Below, piece after piece: positions 45,416 to 56,182 of a stretch of DNA of 64,000 nt. Made by a program: the position numbers and the translations under genes. Under the pieces are notes generated by a model. The model did no database searches and was not told the origin of the DNA. It saw only the letters and a program-made list of their open reading frames with translations. How positions within the stretch are numbered: the stretch's first letter is position 1; each line of letters begins with the position of its first letter. Source of the DNA: Bacillota bacterium (lineage in GTDB: Bacteria; Bacillota; Clostridia; Clostridiales; Clostridiaceae); NCBI GenBank assembly GCA_021781745.1, contig JAJXWH010000004.1, forward strand, positions 124,001 through 188,000, written 5' to 3'.

Positions 45416-47437
45416 CTATTGTAGATAATATTCTCTTTCTCCTGATAACAATGACAATGTATTCGTCACTTCTTCTATTACATCTTTATAGCTTAAATAT
45501 ATGTCAATATTTATGATACTAAAATCCTCGCTAATTTCTTTTACTTTACCATATAAGTATTTTCCTTTATCCATAAGGTTTTTTAAGATATAATTATGTT
45601 CCTTAGGAACATAACCTATTACATAGCCTGAAGTAGTTATTATTTCAATAGCATTTGAATCAAACTGATTATCAGCTTCCCTTTTTAAATAAACAATATC
45701 ATCTTCAAATAATCTATTATACACTTCACTCATATCAACGTAATTAGTGCCTGCAATATTTACATTTATTAAATAAACATCTTTAACATGAATATCGATG
45801 TGCATATTATCGCTGACTTCTACATATCTCTTTTCTTTATCATTTGAGCTAATTAATAAAGAATTAAGTGATCTTCGTACATTTCCTACCATCTCCGAAC
45901 CGATTGCATCATTAATTACTTCTTGATCAAAAGTATCAAATTCATCTTTAAATCTTTGTAAATTTACTGCTGCCTGAATTCTTGTTTCAATTAGCGGTGA
46001 TCTTAGGGCTTGGAGATTAAGTTCTTTATACTTATCGTGAAAATCGTCATATTGAGAATACTTTATTATTATAAAAAAGCAAATATGCACTATATCATCA
46101 TAATCCAAACTTTCAATTTTCAACTCATCTTGACCTCTAAAAATTTGATCCAATGGCAGCTTCTGCAATCCTAAATCCAATGCACATTTTTTTATTGCTT
46201 TATTCCCTACAGAAAAAGCATATTTATATAATAATGCATTAGTATAATCTCTTTTTAATATTGTTTCATATTCCTTTTTTCTTAATTTATATTTAGTCTT
46301 TTCAGCACAGCTGATAATAACACTGCTTTCAATTTCAATATTTAATATTTCCTTTGATATTATTTCATGCCAAACATCCTTTTTACAAATTACTTTGCAC
46401 TTTTCAATAATATCTTTGTATTCATCATTAAATTTATATGAAACTGAACTTTTCCTATTCTTATAATCATCAATTATAACTGCTTCTATAGAATAAAGAA
46501 TCGATATAACTACATATAATGAATAAATTCCTCCATTAAGCTGATCTATAATCTCTAATAATTTATTGCAAACTTTTATTGAATCTTTAATATCATCTAA
46601 TCCATAATCAGATAGCAATATACTAATTGATTTAGATAAAAGTTCTAATTCTTCATTATCAAACTTAGTATTTTCTAAATAATCTAATAAATCTAATGAA
46701 AGCATACAATAGGATAATAATTCAGTTACTCCTACACTATTGTCACAACCTTCTTCAATCATCCACTTTCTAATTTCATAATTTATTGGTCTAAGATTCA
46801 TTACACAAAATACTTTACCGTATCCTTTAGATTTTTTTGATATTTCAAAAATAATATCATTACAATTCCCTATATGCTCATAAGCTTTTACTACATAAAA
46901 TAGATAATCATTATGAATTGAAAAAACACTTAATATTTCTTTTGTATTTTCAACATTACAAATAGGTGCAAGTAGTATACCTAATTTTATTTCTTCATTG
47001 CATCCACTATATAGAAGAATCCTATTTACAATTTCCTTTATTTCAATATTAATTTTGCTTTTATAACTCAATAACGCTTCAATAATATTAATCAAATTTT
47101 CATAATAATTTATAATCGGATTTAAAGTTATATATCCATTTAAATTACTTAATCTTTCTTCTATAGAAATATCACTAGTTAAGATCTGCACTAATTCATT
47201 AGCCAATCTATTCTTTTCATATTCATGTAGTGGACGCAATTTATTTGTAATACTTTTATATTCCCTTATACCAGCTGTTTCGAAGTCTTGATAGCTATAC
47301 AGTTCACCTGAATTTCTATCATGAAACTCTTTTAAATCATAATAGACTGATTTTTTATTATACATTATACTCTCTTTATTTCTTTTAACCATATAACTTT
47401 CATTACTCCTTTTCTTTAATTGAAATTGTAACGACAT
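45416..47437 (-). CDS. Large helical protein with C-terminal HIRAN domain
   Basis: The 673-residue protein has no signal peptide. Residues 1-555 are mostly alpha-helical and unrecognised, with several Cys residues and a HEAT-like feel around RSPLIETRIQAAVNLQRFKD. Residues 556-640 match a HIRAN domain (INVAGTNY, then LKREADNQFDSNAIEI at 584-599 and YVIGYVPKEHNYIL). HIRAN domains bind DNA ends and are normally fused to helicases or nucleases; none is seen here. The gene lies 8 bases after folC. The first ATG lacks a clear ribosome binding site, and an ATG at codon 16 (AAAGGAG 13 bases before it) is an alternative. Confidence 0.75.
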   Translation of the reverse strand: MSLQFQLKKRSNESYMVKRNKESIMYNKKSVYYDLKEFHDRNSGELYSYQDFETAGIREYKSITNKLRPLHEYEKNRLANELVQILTSDISIEERLSNLNGYITLNPIINYYENLINIIEALLSYKSKINIEIKEIVNRILLYSGCNEEIKLGILLAPICNVENTKEILSVFSIHNDYLFYVVKAYEHIGNCNDIIFEISKKSKGYGKVFCVMNLRPINYEIRKWMIEEGCDNSVGVTELLSYCMLSLDLLDYLENTKFDNEELELLSKSISILLSDYGLDDIKDSIKVCNKLLEIIDQLNGGIYSLYVVISILYSIEAVIIDDYKNRKSSVSYKFNDEYKDIIEKCKVICKKDVWHEIISKEILNIEIESSVIISCAEKTKYKLRKKEYETILKRDYTNALLYKYAFSVGNKAIKKCALDLGLQKLPLDQIFRGQDELKIESLDYDDIVHICFFIIIKYSQYDDFHDKYKELNLQALRSPLIETRIQAAVNLQRFKDEFDTFDQEVINDAIGSEMVGNVRRSLNSLLISSNDKEKRYVEVSDNMHIDIHVKDVYLINVNIAGTNYVDMSEVYNRLFEDDIVYLKREADNQFDSNAIEIITTSGYVIGYVPKEHNYILKNLMDKGKYLYGKVKEISEDFSIINIDIYLSYKDVIEEVTNTLSLLSGEREYYLQ

Positions 47438-47445
47438 TCTATGTT

Positions 47446-48753
47446 TTATTTTATTTTTGAAGTTATTATTTTTCTCATATCTCCAATCATATATAGTGAA
47501 CCACTAATTAATATTAGATCTTCTTTTCCTGCTTCATTTAGCGCCAAACACAAGGCATCTTCATAATTTTCACATGCAATAGTATTAGCATTATAATTTA
47601 ATATCTCATTTTTTAAATCTTCACATAGTTCAGCCCTGTCACTATGAGGTGTTAAAGCATAAACTTTTTCCGCTATTGGAGTTATCTCTTTTATCATTTC
47701 TTTAACTTGTTTATCAGCTAAAATTCCAAGTAACAAATATAATTTATTATATTTGAAATACTTACATATATTTTTTCGAAGAGCCTTAATACCATCTATA
47801 TTATGTGCTCCGTCAATAACTATAGTTGGCTTCCTCACTAATACTTCAAGTCGTCCAATCCACTTAACATCCTGTAAAGATTCTTCTATTTTATCTTTTT
47901 CTAGTTCTATTCCTTCTCCTTCGCATAATACTTCTACAGTATTTAGCGCAACACCTAAGTTTAGTATTTGATGCATGCCAAGTAATGGCAGTTTAATATT
48001 ATATGTATTTTTATAACTTTTAATTTCTACATTTTGATATAATTCTTCATAGTTAATATCAATTAACCTTCCGTTTTCTTGCTTTACAAAATACACCAGA
48101 CTATTCTTCTCTTTTGCTGTTTCTAATATTACTTTATTTACTGCTTCATCTTGAGGATATAATACAACTGGTACTTGCTCTTTAATTATTCCGGCTTTTT
48201 CCTTTGCAATATCTTTTATATTGTCACCTAATATATTTAAATGATCTAAACTTACAGAAGTAATTACAGATACTTTTGGAGTTATTACATTGGTTGAATC
48301 CAATCTTCCTCCAAGGCCAACTTCAATTACAGCATAATCCACTTTTTCATTATAAAAATGCAAAAACATAAGAGCTGTTATAATCTCAAATTCAGTTGGA
48401 TGTTCATATCCTTCTTCAATTACTTTATCTATTGCTTCCTTTACTTCCATTAACAATTTTACTAATGTATCTTTATTAATATTCTTTCCATTTATCTGAA
48501 TTCTTTCTTCAAATTCTTCCAAATAAGGCGATGTATACATTCCAACCTTATATCCAAGACCTCGCAGTATTTTTGTAACCATAGCAGTAGTAGATCCTTT
48601 GCCATTAGTTCCTGCTATATGTACTAACTTAAGTTTTTCGTGAGGATTGCCAAGTAGTTCTAAAATTCTAAAGGTTCTTTCAAGTCCATAATTTGATCCA
48701 AACCTCCCCACACTTGATATATAATCCATTGCTTCTTTATACGTCATGTTCAT
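47446..48753 (-). CDS. folC: Folylpolyglutamate/dihydrofolate synthase
   Basis: This 435-residue Mur-ligase-family enzyme adds glutamate to folates (and possibly to dihydropteroate). Visible marks are the P-loop AGTNGKGST (47-55), YTSPYLEEFEERIQING, EVGLGGRLDSTNVI, SLDHLNILGDNIKDIAKEKAGI and the C-terminal VIDGAHNIDGIKAL. The length is normal. AAGAGGTAAAG precedes the ATG; a second ATG two codons on is possible. The HIRAN gene follows immediately and may share its transcript. Confidence 0.95.
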   Translation of the reverse strand: MNMTYKEAMDYISSVGRFGSNYGLERTFRILELLGNPHEKLKLVHIAGTNGKGSTTAMVTKILRGLGYKVGMYTSPYLEEFEERIQINGKNINKDTLVKLLMEVKEAIDKVIEEGYEHPTEFEIITALMFLHFYNEKVDYAVIEVGLGGRLDSTNVITPKVSVITSVSLDHLNILGDNIKDIAKEKAGIIKEQVPVVLYPQDEAVNKVILETAKEKNSLVYFVKQENGRLIDINYEELYQNVEIKSYKNTYNIKLPLLGMHQILNLGVALNTVEVLCEGEGIELEKDKIEESLQDVKWIGRLEVLVRKPTIVIDGAHNIDGIKALRKNICKYFKYNKLYLLLGILADKQVKEMIKEITPIAEKVYALTPHSDRAELCEDLKNEILNYNANTIACENYEDALCLALNEAGKEDLILISGSLYMIGDMRKIITSKIK

Positions 48754-49020
48754 TTTTCTTTACCTCTTGTCTTTTCTATTATGCATTTTCTTTATTTAAG
48801 TAATTTGTATGTATTACTTTACATTATATCTCAATTATAGGTAAAACACTAATATAAAAATATACGAAAAGACCGATAAGTTTTCCACTTAAGTTATACT
48901 TAGCTAGATTTATATATTTCACATACATTAAAATTCAATTTATCTCATAGTAAAGGGCTTATAAGTTTCCCTTACTCTAAATAATTATACACTTTGGAAA
49001 AAACAGCCTTCATGATACTT

Positions 49021-49854
49021 TTAATTTTTAGATTTACTAATTTCGCTCCATATCAAAGATATTAAAATACTGCTTAATAAAATAGATATAATAATTAAAA
49101 CAGAATTTGTAACTGAAATTTCAATATGCCAAAAGAGTAATAATAACTTTATACCAGTAAATATTAATATGCATCCCACTCCATATTTCATAAATCTAAA
49201 CATATCATTCATTCTCTCTAAAATGTAATACATACTTCGTAAACCTAATATTGCAAATATGTTGGAAGTATATACTATAAAGGTATCTGTAGTTATTGAA
49301 AAAATAGCTGGTATTGAGTCTATTGCAAATATAATATCTGAAAACTCTATAATTAGAAGTACTACTAATAGAGGTGTAGCATAAAGTTTTTTATTCTGTA
49401 TTACAAAAAATCTATTTCCATGTAAAGTATTTGTTATTGGAATCACTTTTCTTAAAAATTTTACCGCGAAGTTATCCTGAAATTGCATATTTTCTTCTTC
49501 TCTAAGGAATATTTTTATACCACTAAATAATAATATTATTCCAAATATTGAAAGTAAAAAACTAAATTTACTTACCATAGCAACACCTAGTAGTATAAAT
49601 ATTAACCTCAATACCATTGCGCCAATAACGCCATATAAAAGAACTCTTTCCTGAAACTCCTCTCTTATTCTAAAGCTTGAGAAAATCATTAAAAATAAAA
49701 ATAAATTATCTAAGCTTAACGACATTTCAACTATGTAACCACCAAAATACTCAATAGCTGATCTTTCACCTCTTGTATAGTAAACTAAAATATTAAATAA
49801 AATTGATAAGGATATCCAAAATATTAAATTAAATAAGTATCTTTTTGTTTTCAA
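49021..49854 (-). CDS. TerC/Alx-family membrane protein
   Basis: The 277-residue protein has seven to nine membrane helices. The TerC core is plain: YIVEMSLSLDNLFLFLMIFS and LLIIEFSDIIFAIDSIPAIF, each with a buried acidic residue as in LysE-superfamily metal transporters. The middle contains a short cytosolic loop (LREEENMQFQDNF). Relatives export manganese or act in tellurite resistance and metal loading of exoenzymes. The start is TTG, with GGAGG ten bases upstream. It lies downstream of valS but is separated from folC, so it is probably transcribed alone. Confidence 0.88.
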   Translation of the reverse strand: MKTKRYLFNLIFWISLSILFNILVYYTRGERSAIEYFGGYIVEMSLSLDNLFLFLMIFSSFRIREEFQERVLLYGVIGAMVLRLIFILLGVAMVSKFSFLLSIFGIILLFSGIKIFLREEENMQFQDNFAVKFLRKVIPITNTLHGNRFFVIQNKKLYATPLLVVLLIIEFSDIIFAIDSIPAIFSITTDTFIVYTSNIFAILGLRSMYYILERMNDMFRFMKYGVGCILIFTGIKLLLLFWHIEISVTNSVLIIISILLSSILISLIWSEISKSKN

Positions 49855-49960
49855 AATTTAAATACCTCCAAAATAGTATTCTTAAAATTATATATATTAA
49901 ATATTATTTTCTTATATCCTTACTTTATAGAATTTTTAATAAAATAATTTTCCTGCATTA

Positions 49961-49997
49961 AAAAAGTTCCAATTCAAATTATGAATTGAAACTTTTT
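49961..49997 (-). terminator. Terminator of valS
   Basis: Sixteen-base arms (49961-49976 and 49982-49997) with one mismatch start 38 bases beyond the valS stop, with A and T tracts at both ends. Confidence 0.75.
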
Positions 49998-50034
49998 AAT
50001 CAACATATAAACTCAAATTAAATATATTCTGTTA

Positions 50035-52680
50035 TTAACCTAAAGCCTTTATTCTTGCTTCAACAGCTTCTAACATTTCTACATATTTAACTCTCTTTTC
50101 TTTTTCAGCATCTATAACTGCTGCTGGTGCTTTTGCTACAAAGCCTTGATTTCCTAATTTTTTATCTATTCTATCAATTTCGCCTTCTAATTTCTTTAAT
50201 TCCTTATTTAATCTATCTAGTTCTTTTTCCTTATCAACTAAATCTAAAAGCGGCATAAATAATTCTCCACCCTTAACAACTAAGGATACAGCATTAGCTG
50301 GAACATTTGTTTTATCAGTTATAAATTCAACTTCTGAAGCTGAAGCTAATTTTTCAATATATGCAGAACCTGCGTTAAATGCCTTCTTAGCATCTTCAGC
50401 TATATAACAAATTACTTTAGCTTTTCTTGAAGGTGGTACGTTCATTTCAGCTCTAACATTTCTTAAACCTTTAATTGCCTCGATTACAAAAGCCATATCA
50501 TTTTCAGCTTCTTTATTAACTAAAGCTTCATCAAAAACAGGCCAAGCTGAAGTTGTTATAGTTTCTTCGTCATTTAAATGAGTAAAGATTTCTTCTGTTA
50601 TAAATGGCATAGCTGGATGCAATAATTTCAATCCTGTAATTAAAACAGTATTTAACACATTATAAACTATTCCTTTAGCTTTCTCATCATCACCATAGAA
50701 TACTGGCTTAACAAGTTCTATATACCAATCACAGAATTCAGTCCACATAAAGTCATAAACCTTTTGCATAGCAATTCCTAGTTCAAACTTATCCATGTTT
50801 TCTGTAACTTCTTTAATTAAAGTGTTCATTTCAGATAAAATCCATTTATCAGCTAATGAATAATCTTTGCTGTCCTTATATTTATTCATTACTTCTTTAT
50901 CTAGATTCATCATAACAAATCTTGAAGCATTCCAAATTTTATTTGCAAAGTTTCTTGAAGACTCAACTCTTTCAGGATAATATCTCATATCATTCCCTGG
51001 CGCATTACCAGTAGCAATCATAAATCTTAAGGCATCAGCTCCATAAGTGTCTATAACTTCTAATGGATCAACACCATTTCCTAAAGATTTACTCATTTTT
51101 CTTCCTTGAGAATCTCTTATAAGGCCATGAATAAGAACAGTATCAAATGGGGTTTCACCCATGCAATGAAGTCCTGAGAATATCATTCTTGCAACCCAGA
51201 AGAATATAATATCATGACCAGTAACCAATGTACTTGTTGGATAGAAGTATTCTAAGTCTTCTGTTTTATTTGGCCAGCCAAGTGTTGAAAATGGCCATAA
51301 TGCAGAAGAAAACCACGTATCAAGAACATCATTATCTTGCTTTAAATTAGCACTTCCACATTTAGTACATGCTTTTGGTGCGTCTTCTAGTACCATCATT
51401 TCTCCGCAATCTTGACAATAGTAAACAGGAATTCTATGTCCCCACCATAATTGTCTTGAAATACACCAGTCTTGAATGTTTTCCATCCAGTTAAAATATA
51501 TCTTATCAAATCTTTCAGGAACAAACTTAGTTTTTCCGTTCTTAACTACTTCTATAGCTGGTTTTGCAAGAGCTTCCATCTTAACATACCATTGTTTTGA
51601 TATTATTGGCTCTACAGTAGTTCCACATCTATCGTGAGTACCTACATTATGTGAGTGGTCTTTAATCTTAACCAATAAACCTAATTCTTCTAAGTCCTTA
51701 ACTATAGCTTTTCTTGCTTCATATCTATCTAAACCTTGATATTTTCCACCCAAATGGTTTATAACACCTTTATCATCCATAACTCTTATGATTTCAAGGT
51801 TATGTCTTTTACCAACCTCAAAGTCATTAGGATCATGAGCTGGAGTCATTTTAACAGCACCAGTTCCAAATTCTAAATCAACATAATCATCTCCAACTAT
51901 AGGAATTTCTCTATTTACTAATGGTAGTATTACAGTTTTACCAATAAGATGTTTATATCTTTCATCATTTGGATTTACAGCTACACCGCTATCTCCAAGT
52001 AAAGTTTCAGGTCTTGTTGTTGCGATTTCAAGGTAACCACTTCCATCAGCTAATGGATAGTTTATGTGCCAGAAATGGCCTGCTTGTTCTTCATATTCAA
52101 TTTCAGCATCTGATAAAGCAGTTTCACAATGAGTACACCAGTTAGTTATTCTATTTCCTTGATAAATTAAACCTTCATTATAAAGTTTAACAAATACATG
52201 TTTTACAGCAGCACTAAGATTTTCATCCATTGTAAAAGCTTCTCTTGTAAAATCAGCTGAAACTCCAAGTTTTTTAACTTGGTTTCTTATTGTAGCTCGA
52301 TATTTATCGCTCCATTCCCAAACTTTTTCAAGGAAGGTTTCTCTTCCCATTTCTTTTTTATCATAACCTTGCTCAGCAAGCATGTTTGCAACTCTAACTT
52401 CTGTTGCAATAGAAGCATGGTCTTCTCCTGGAAGCCATAAAGCCTCATAACCTTGCATTCTCTTAAATCTAATAAGCATATCTTGAAGTGTATCATCAAA
52501 TGCATGCCCTAGATGAAGCTGACCAGTTATATTTGGTGGTGGCATAACTATTGTATATGGCTTTTTGCTTTTATCAACAACTGGTGTGAAATAGCCTTTC
52601 TCTTCCCAGTTTTTATAAATTCTTTCTTCAAATTCTTTTGGGTCATAGGTAGTTGATATATTTTTCATTTCTTCTGACAT
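50035..52680 (-). CDS. valS: Valyl-tRNA synthetase
   Basis: This 881-residue class I synthetase charges tRNA-Val. It has the HIGH-type motif [13 protein letters not shown] (48-59), the editing-domain segments [10 protein letters not shown] and [37 protein letters not shown] followed by a Cys4 zinc knuckle (CQDCG...CTKCG, 422-442), KMSKS (528-532) and a C-terminal coiled coil typical of ValRS. GGAGG precedes the ATG. Expression is controlled by a T-box leader; a repeat element lies between the T-box terminator and the start codon. Confidence 0.97.
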   Translation of the reverse strand: MSEEMKNISTTYDPKEFEERIYKNWEEKGYFTPVVDKSKKPYTIVMPPPNITGQLHLGHAFDDTLQDMLIRFKRMQGYEALWLPGEDHASIATEVRVANMLAEQGYDKKEMGRETFLEKVWEWSDKYRATIRNQVKKLGVSADFTREAFTMDENLSAAVKHVFVKLYNEGLIYQGNRITNWCTHCETALSDAEIEYEEQAGHFWHINYPLADGSGYLEIATTRPETLLGDSGVAVNPNDERYKHLIGKTVILPLVNREIPIVGDDYVDLEFGTGAVKMTPAHDPNDFEVGKRHNLEIIRVMDDKGVINHLGGKYQGLDRYEARKAIVKDLEELGLLVKIKDHSHNVGTHDRCGTTVEPIISKQWYVKMEALAKPAIEVVKNGKTKFVPERFDKIYFNWMENIQDWCISRQLWWGHRIPVYYCQDCGEMMVLEDAPKACTKCGSANLKQDNDVLDTWFSSALWPFSTLGWPNKTEDLEYFYPTSTLVTGHDIIFFWVARMIFSGLHCMGETPFDTVLIHGLIRDSQGRKMSKSLGNGVDPLEVIDTYGADALRFMIATGNAPGNDMRYYPERVESSRNFANKIWNASRFVMMNLDKEVMNKYKDSKDYSLADKWILSEMNTLIKEVTENMDKFELGIAMQKVYDFMWTEFCDWYIELVKPVFYGDDEKAKGIVYNVLNTVLITGLKLLHPAMPFITEEIFTHLNDEETITTSAWPVFDEALVNKEAENDMAFVIEAIKGLRNVRAEMNVPPSRKAKVICYIAEDAKKAFNAGSAYIEKLASASEVEFITDKTNVPANAVSLVVKGGELFMPLLDLVDKEKELDRLNKELKKLEGEIDRIDKKLGNQGFVAKAPAAVIDAEKEKRVKYVEMLEAVEARIKALG

Positions 52681-52702
52681 TTTTTATTCCTCCAACTTAA
52701 TT

Positions 52703-52833
52703 CAGTTTACAGTTATCAGTTTACAATTTACAGTTTTGGAACAAATCCCTCTGGGATTTGAATTTATATATTTAAGAAATTCTTTTAGAATTTCTTAAAT
52801 AATTGTGAACTGTGCACTGTAAACTGTTAACTG
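52703..52833. repeat. Inverted-repeat element in the valS leader
   Basis: The left arm (52703-52735, CAGTTTACAGTTATCAGTTT onward) and right arm (52801-52833, ending CTGTTAACTG) are imperfect complements built of CAGTTTAC/CAGTTAAC words. They enclose two perfect small hairpins, AAATCCCTCTGGGATTT and TTTAAGAAATTC...GAATTTCTTAAA. It is related to the tandem repeat at 31925-31969 and looks like a MITE- or REP-like element. Confidence 0.75.
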
Positions 52834-52836
52834 CGC

Positions 52837-53110
52837 AAAAAGAGCCTTCATCACAAAAGGACGAAAGCTCGCGGTACCACCTTTATTTCCACACAAACAA
52901 TCTATATTGCTCTAATGGACTCTTAATTTAAATAACGGTTCAGATAAACCGTCTTTAGCTACTGCTACTTCACTAAAGAAGCTCAAAAGCTACCTTCAAA
53001 ATTTCCTGCATAAGGGTTTTCAGCTATTCCCTCTCTCTTTCTAGTTCTCTTTAAATCTATAATTTAACAAAAAGAACCGTACTCCTCAGCTTTTATAGTG
53101 AGTTTACAAT
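52837..53110 (-). promoter_or_regulatory. T-box riboswitch, tRNA-Val specific
   Basis: Read on the minus strand, stem I has the AGTA element at about 53083, and GAA-G-GTA-G with specifier codon GTA (Val) at 52991-52993, in the family spacing GAA-N-codon-purine. The T-box sequence GGTGGTACCGCG lies at about 52870-52881. The terminator stem starting GAGCTTTCGTC and closing GATGAAGGCTC with T5 is at 52837-52870. Uncharged tRNA-Val should stabilise the antiterminator and permit valS transcription. Confidence 0.95.
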
Positions 53111-53168
53111 AATGCCTCAAAATTTTTACTCCTCTTTTTCATTGCTTTTATCTATTAATTTACTTAAA

Positions 53169-53197
53169 ATGATAGCCTATAGTATAAATTTTGTCAA
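53169..53197 (-). promoter_or_regulatory. Sigma-A promoter of valS
   Basis: On the minus strand TTGACA (53192-53197), a 17-bp spacer and TATCAT (53169-53174) precede the T-box leader. The remainder of the gap up to 53393 shows nothing else. Confidence 0.75.
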
Positions 53198-53393
53198 TAA
53201 TAGTTTTTTTATTTACCATTACACATTCTTAACTCAAAAAAATTATAATATAAACCAATGACACTTTTAATATCATTAGCCCATTAGTATTTAAACATCT
53301 TATTATGTTATCAGTTAAATATTACAATTTAAAAAAATTTACTCCCTCTGAAATTGGTTGTCCTTTATTATTTAGATATATTTAAATCTAAAA

Positions 53394-55082
53394 TTAAAAT
53401 GTATAAATATCCTTTTTCCAAACAACAATAACCAATACCTTCTTTAAATCATCACCTTCAAATTCTTCTTTAACAAAGTTACTTGCTTCATAGGTTTTTA
53501 TTTGTTTCAAGCCTTCTTCTTTTACTTTTTCTAAGGTATTTCGTTCACTTTCTTTTATATATTTTAATTCTATTAGGTATTGAAATTTAGTTATATCCTT
53601 AAATTGAATTTTTCTTTTTAAAAGTATATCTACGTATCCTCTATTATTTTCTACTTCACTTTGCACAAAATAAGTGCTATCTACACCTAAAAGTGTAAGC
53701 ATCATCATTTTAATATGCTTTTCGTCCATTTGTATTAAATCTCTATTTGATAAATCTTCTAATATCTTCTTTAAAAATTCTATGAAAGGTTCTATATTTC
53801 CGTTCATTCTCATTTCATTAACAGCTATTCTTACATCTCGCACTTGAATATCATAATCTTCATTAATTTTTTGGAAGTATTGCTCCCAATATATAGTTTT
53901 TATAACGTGATTAGGTATTTTTAAAACTGTGCCAAGTGGCCCTTGCTCTTTTATAGTAAGCATTCCAAGGTAGAATAAAAGGGATTTAAAGTTTTCTTTT
54001 ACACTGTACATTGTATGGATATTGAATCTATCTACAAGCATTGTAGAAGTTCCACCTGTCATCATTATTTCTTCTAAAGCTTCTTTATCATTAAAATTAT
54101 AGGCTAATTGATTTACTTTTCCATAGTCTGTTTTTACATTATTATCTATCATTTCTTCTGGGTACTCATTATAAGCTAAATAATTATCTAAAAAATACAT
54201 TGACATATCTGGATTAAATACGCTTTTACCTCTTTTGTTAAATTTATATCCATTATAATATGTTGTCATATCTTCACATATCTTATTTTTCGAATCCACA
54301 TCATTTATTGAAACCTTATCTATAACAGATAGAAGTTCTTCCTTTGTAAATCCCATCATCCCATTTAAATTCTCATCTAATGTATAATTTCTTGTAATAT
54401 TGAACCCACTAGTTAAATCATCAAGCATTATTGGACTTACACCTGTCATAAAAATTCTATTAAAATTATCCATAGTAGCATCTTTTATAGCTTTATAAAA
54501 CACTTTAACAAATCCTTCTCCATGAAGTATACTTTCATAGGTATTTTTTTCCCCGCCTGTAATAAGTTCATTTGCAAAATTATCATATTCATCTATCAAT
54601 ATAAAAACATTTTTATCGTTTATTTTACTAATCATACTTATATAAGCAACTACCATTTCAGCATTCATATCTTCTACTGATTGTTTGTCTTCTTTTAGGA
54701 TATTATTGTATTTATTAAAAAATTGTATTGCCGAGGTTCTAACTATAAAATTAAAACTCTTTCTAAGTTCTTCTTCACCATGACCTGCATCTATACCTGC
54801 AAAGCTTATTTTCCAAACCAAAAATTCATTTCTCTCATCAGTTGGATTTTTACCTATATATAAATCTTTAAACAAATCTTCAAATTTATCTTTTTTATTT
54901 ACATCATAATAGTTCTCAAGCATGGATATAAATAAACTTTTTCCAAATCTCCTTGGTCTTATAAAAAATTGATATGGAGCGTAATTATCTAAAATTTCTA
55001 TATAATTAGTTTTATCAACATAGAGATATTCTTTATTTCTAAGCACTTCAAAATTTGATATTCCATAAGGTATTCTTTTCAT
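53394..55082 (-). CDS. AAA-ATPase-like protein with C-terminal PD-(D/E)XK nuclease region (DUF1703 type)
   Basis: The 562-residue protein opens with the family hallmark RIPYGISNFEVLRNKEYLYV and YVDKTNYIEIL. It then has a P-loop-like FFIRPRRFGKSLF (39-51) and a Walker-B-like VFILIDEYDNFAN near residue 155. The C-terminal part contains RGYVDILLKR and YLIELKYIKESE, consistent with a PD-(D/E)XK nuclease-like fold. These proteins occur in many copies in clostridia and bacteroidetes; their function is undefined, perhaps DNA or RNA processing linked to mobile elements. AAAGGTG precedes the ATG. A copy of the dispersed motif lies about 120 bp upstream. Confidence 0.82.
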   Translation of the reverse strand: MKRIPYGISNFEVLRNKEYLYVDKTNYIEILDNYAPYQFFIRPRRFGKSLFISMLENYYDVNKKDKFEDLFKDLYIGKNPTDERNEFLVWKISFAGIDAGHGEEELRKSFNFIVRTSAIQFFNKYNNILKEDKQSVEDMNAEMVVAYISMISKINDKNVFILIDEYDNFANELITGGEKNTYESILHGEGFVKVFYKAIKDATMDNFNRIFMTGVSPIMLDDLTSGFNITRNYTLDENLNGMMGFTKEELLSVIDKVSINDVDSKNKICEDMTTYYNGYKFNKRGKSVFNPDMSMYFLDNYLAYNEYPEEMIDNNVKTDYGKVNQLAYNFNDKEALEEIMMTGGTSTMLVDRFNIHTMYSVKENFKSLLFYLGMLTIKEQGPLGTVLKIPNHVIKTIYWEQYFQKINEDYDIQVRDVRIAVNEMRMNGNIEPFIEFLKKILEDLSNRDLIQMDEKHIKMMMLTLLGVDSTYFVQSEVENNRGYVDILLKRKIQFKDITKFQYLIELKYIKESERNTLEKVKEEGLKQIKTYEASNFVKEEFEGDDLKKVLVIVVWKKDIYTF

Positions 55083-55202
55083 TTATTTCTTCACCTTTCT
55101 AATTACTTTCCTTATTTTATTATAGCCTAACTTTCTTTTTTCTAAAATATAAATAACTAAAGCTCATTTTTATTTACTTTGTCAAATTTACATGCAATGC
55201 AC

Positions 55203-55222
55203 ATTATTAGCCTTAATAGGTA
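55203..55222. repeat. Dispersed motif, copy A
   Basis: ATTATTAGCCTTAATAGGTA is a diverged copy of the motif TTATTAGCCTAATGGGTAT that recurs at 57046, 58219, 61884 and 62666. It lies about 120 bp upstream of the DUF1703 gene start. Confidence 0.6.
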
Positions 55223-55302
55223 GTTAAGTTAAAACTTGTTCTATCACAAATATTAGGAAATAAATCTTGAAGGTTTTTATCATCAATTAATACAATATAA
55301 CT

Positions 55303-56103
55303 TTATGATATTTTATTTTTTAACCTTCTACCTACTAAATTAATGATTAACCTCAATGTAGTTCCAAATAATTTCTTTAAAGGGTTTATCTTTGCATCGT
55401 AAAAATAATATGAATTTAACCACTCTTTTTCATTCCAAAAATCATAGTCAGCCTTAGAAGTAAAAGTCTTAGTTCGCAAACAGTTAAACATAAATATATC
55501 ATAATAAGAAGGAGTTTTTCTAACTTGACTTTCAATAGTTTGCTTAAATTTGTGCGCAAGTTTTTCGATTCTTAAATATATCTTGTTATGATAGCCTTTA
55601 TTGTAAACCCAAGCAGAATTATCTTCCCTATTCTGAAAATACATAGGAGAAATAATATTTATTGTTCCAATTAAATCACATGCCCAACCACTAGCAGTCA
55701 TCTTCATATATTTACTCACCTGTTTATGCCCACCACCATCACTTGTAACTACAATTAGTGCAGGCTTTCCTACTAATTCTTGACGATGAAATAAATATGC
55801 CATTCTATCAATAATTCTTTTTAATGGTGCTGGAACCTGATATGCATAAACAGGTGTAGCAAAAATAATTCCATCAGCCTCTATTAGCTTTTTTCTTATT
55901 ATACCTAAGTCATCGTTGCAAGGACAAAGATTTTCACTCTTCTTAAAACATACTCCACAACCTCGACAATCTTGAACATCATAGTCCTTTAAGAATATAT
56001 AATCATAATTTATATTCTTTGTACCTAATATTTCTTCGATTTCTTTACATACCTTTAAACTATCTTGCTTTCTTGGACTTCCCATTAATATTACTATTCT
56101 CAT
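55303..56103 (-). CDS. Flavodoxin-fold NAD(P)H-dependent oxidoreductase with Cys cluster
   Basis: The 266-residue protein has an N-terminal flavodoxin-like FMN reductase domain: MGSPRKQDSLKV for FMN phosphate, and ATPVYAYQVPAPLKRIIDR for the flavin ring. A Cys-rich insert CRGCGVCFKKSENLCPC (Cys46, 49, 52, 60, 62) looks able to bind a metal or iron-sulfur centre. The C-terminal third is basic and unrecognised. It reduces an unknown substrate and may be electron-transfer linked. It lies downstream of the PadR gene, with a matching palindrome just before its ribosome binding site (GGGGGG), so PadR probably controls it. Confidence 0.85.
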   Translation of the reverse strand: MRIVILMGSPRKQDSLKVCKEIEEILGTKNINYDYIFLKDYDVQDCRGCGVCFKKSENLCPCNDDLGIIRKKLIEADGIIFATPVYAYQVPAPLKRIIDRMAYLFHRQELVGKPALIVVTSDGGGHKQVSKYMKMTASGWACDLIGTINIISPMYFQNREDNSAWVYNKGYHNKIYLRIEKLAHKFKQTIESQVRKTPSYYDIFMFNCLRTKTFTSKADYDFWNEKEWLNSYYFYDAKINPLKKLFGTTLRLIINLVGRRLKNKIS

Positions 56104-56120
56104 TTTTATCCCCCCTGAAT

Positions 56121-56140
56121 ACTATCCAACATTGGATAGT
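56121..56140. promoter_or_regulatory. PadR operator before the reductase gene
   Basis: ACTATCCAACATTGGATAGT has perfect 9-bp arms around CA and lies 18 bp upstream of the reductase ATG. It shares the core ATCCAA...TTGGAT with the palindrome in the padR promoter. A second small hairpin (ATCCTATCT/AGATAGGAT, 56155-56175) lies between it and the padR stop. Confidence 0.65.
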
Positions 56141-56182
56141 GAATTTATTAATTTATCCTATCTAAAAAGATAGGATATGATG

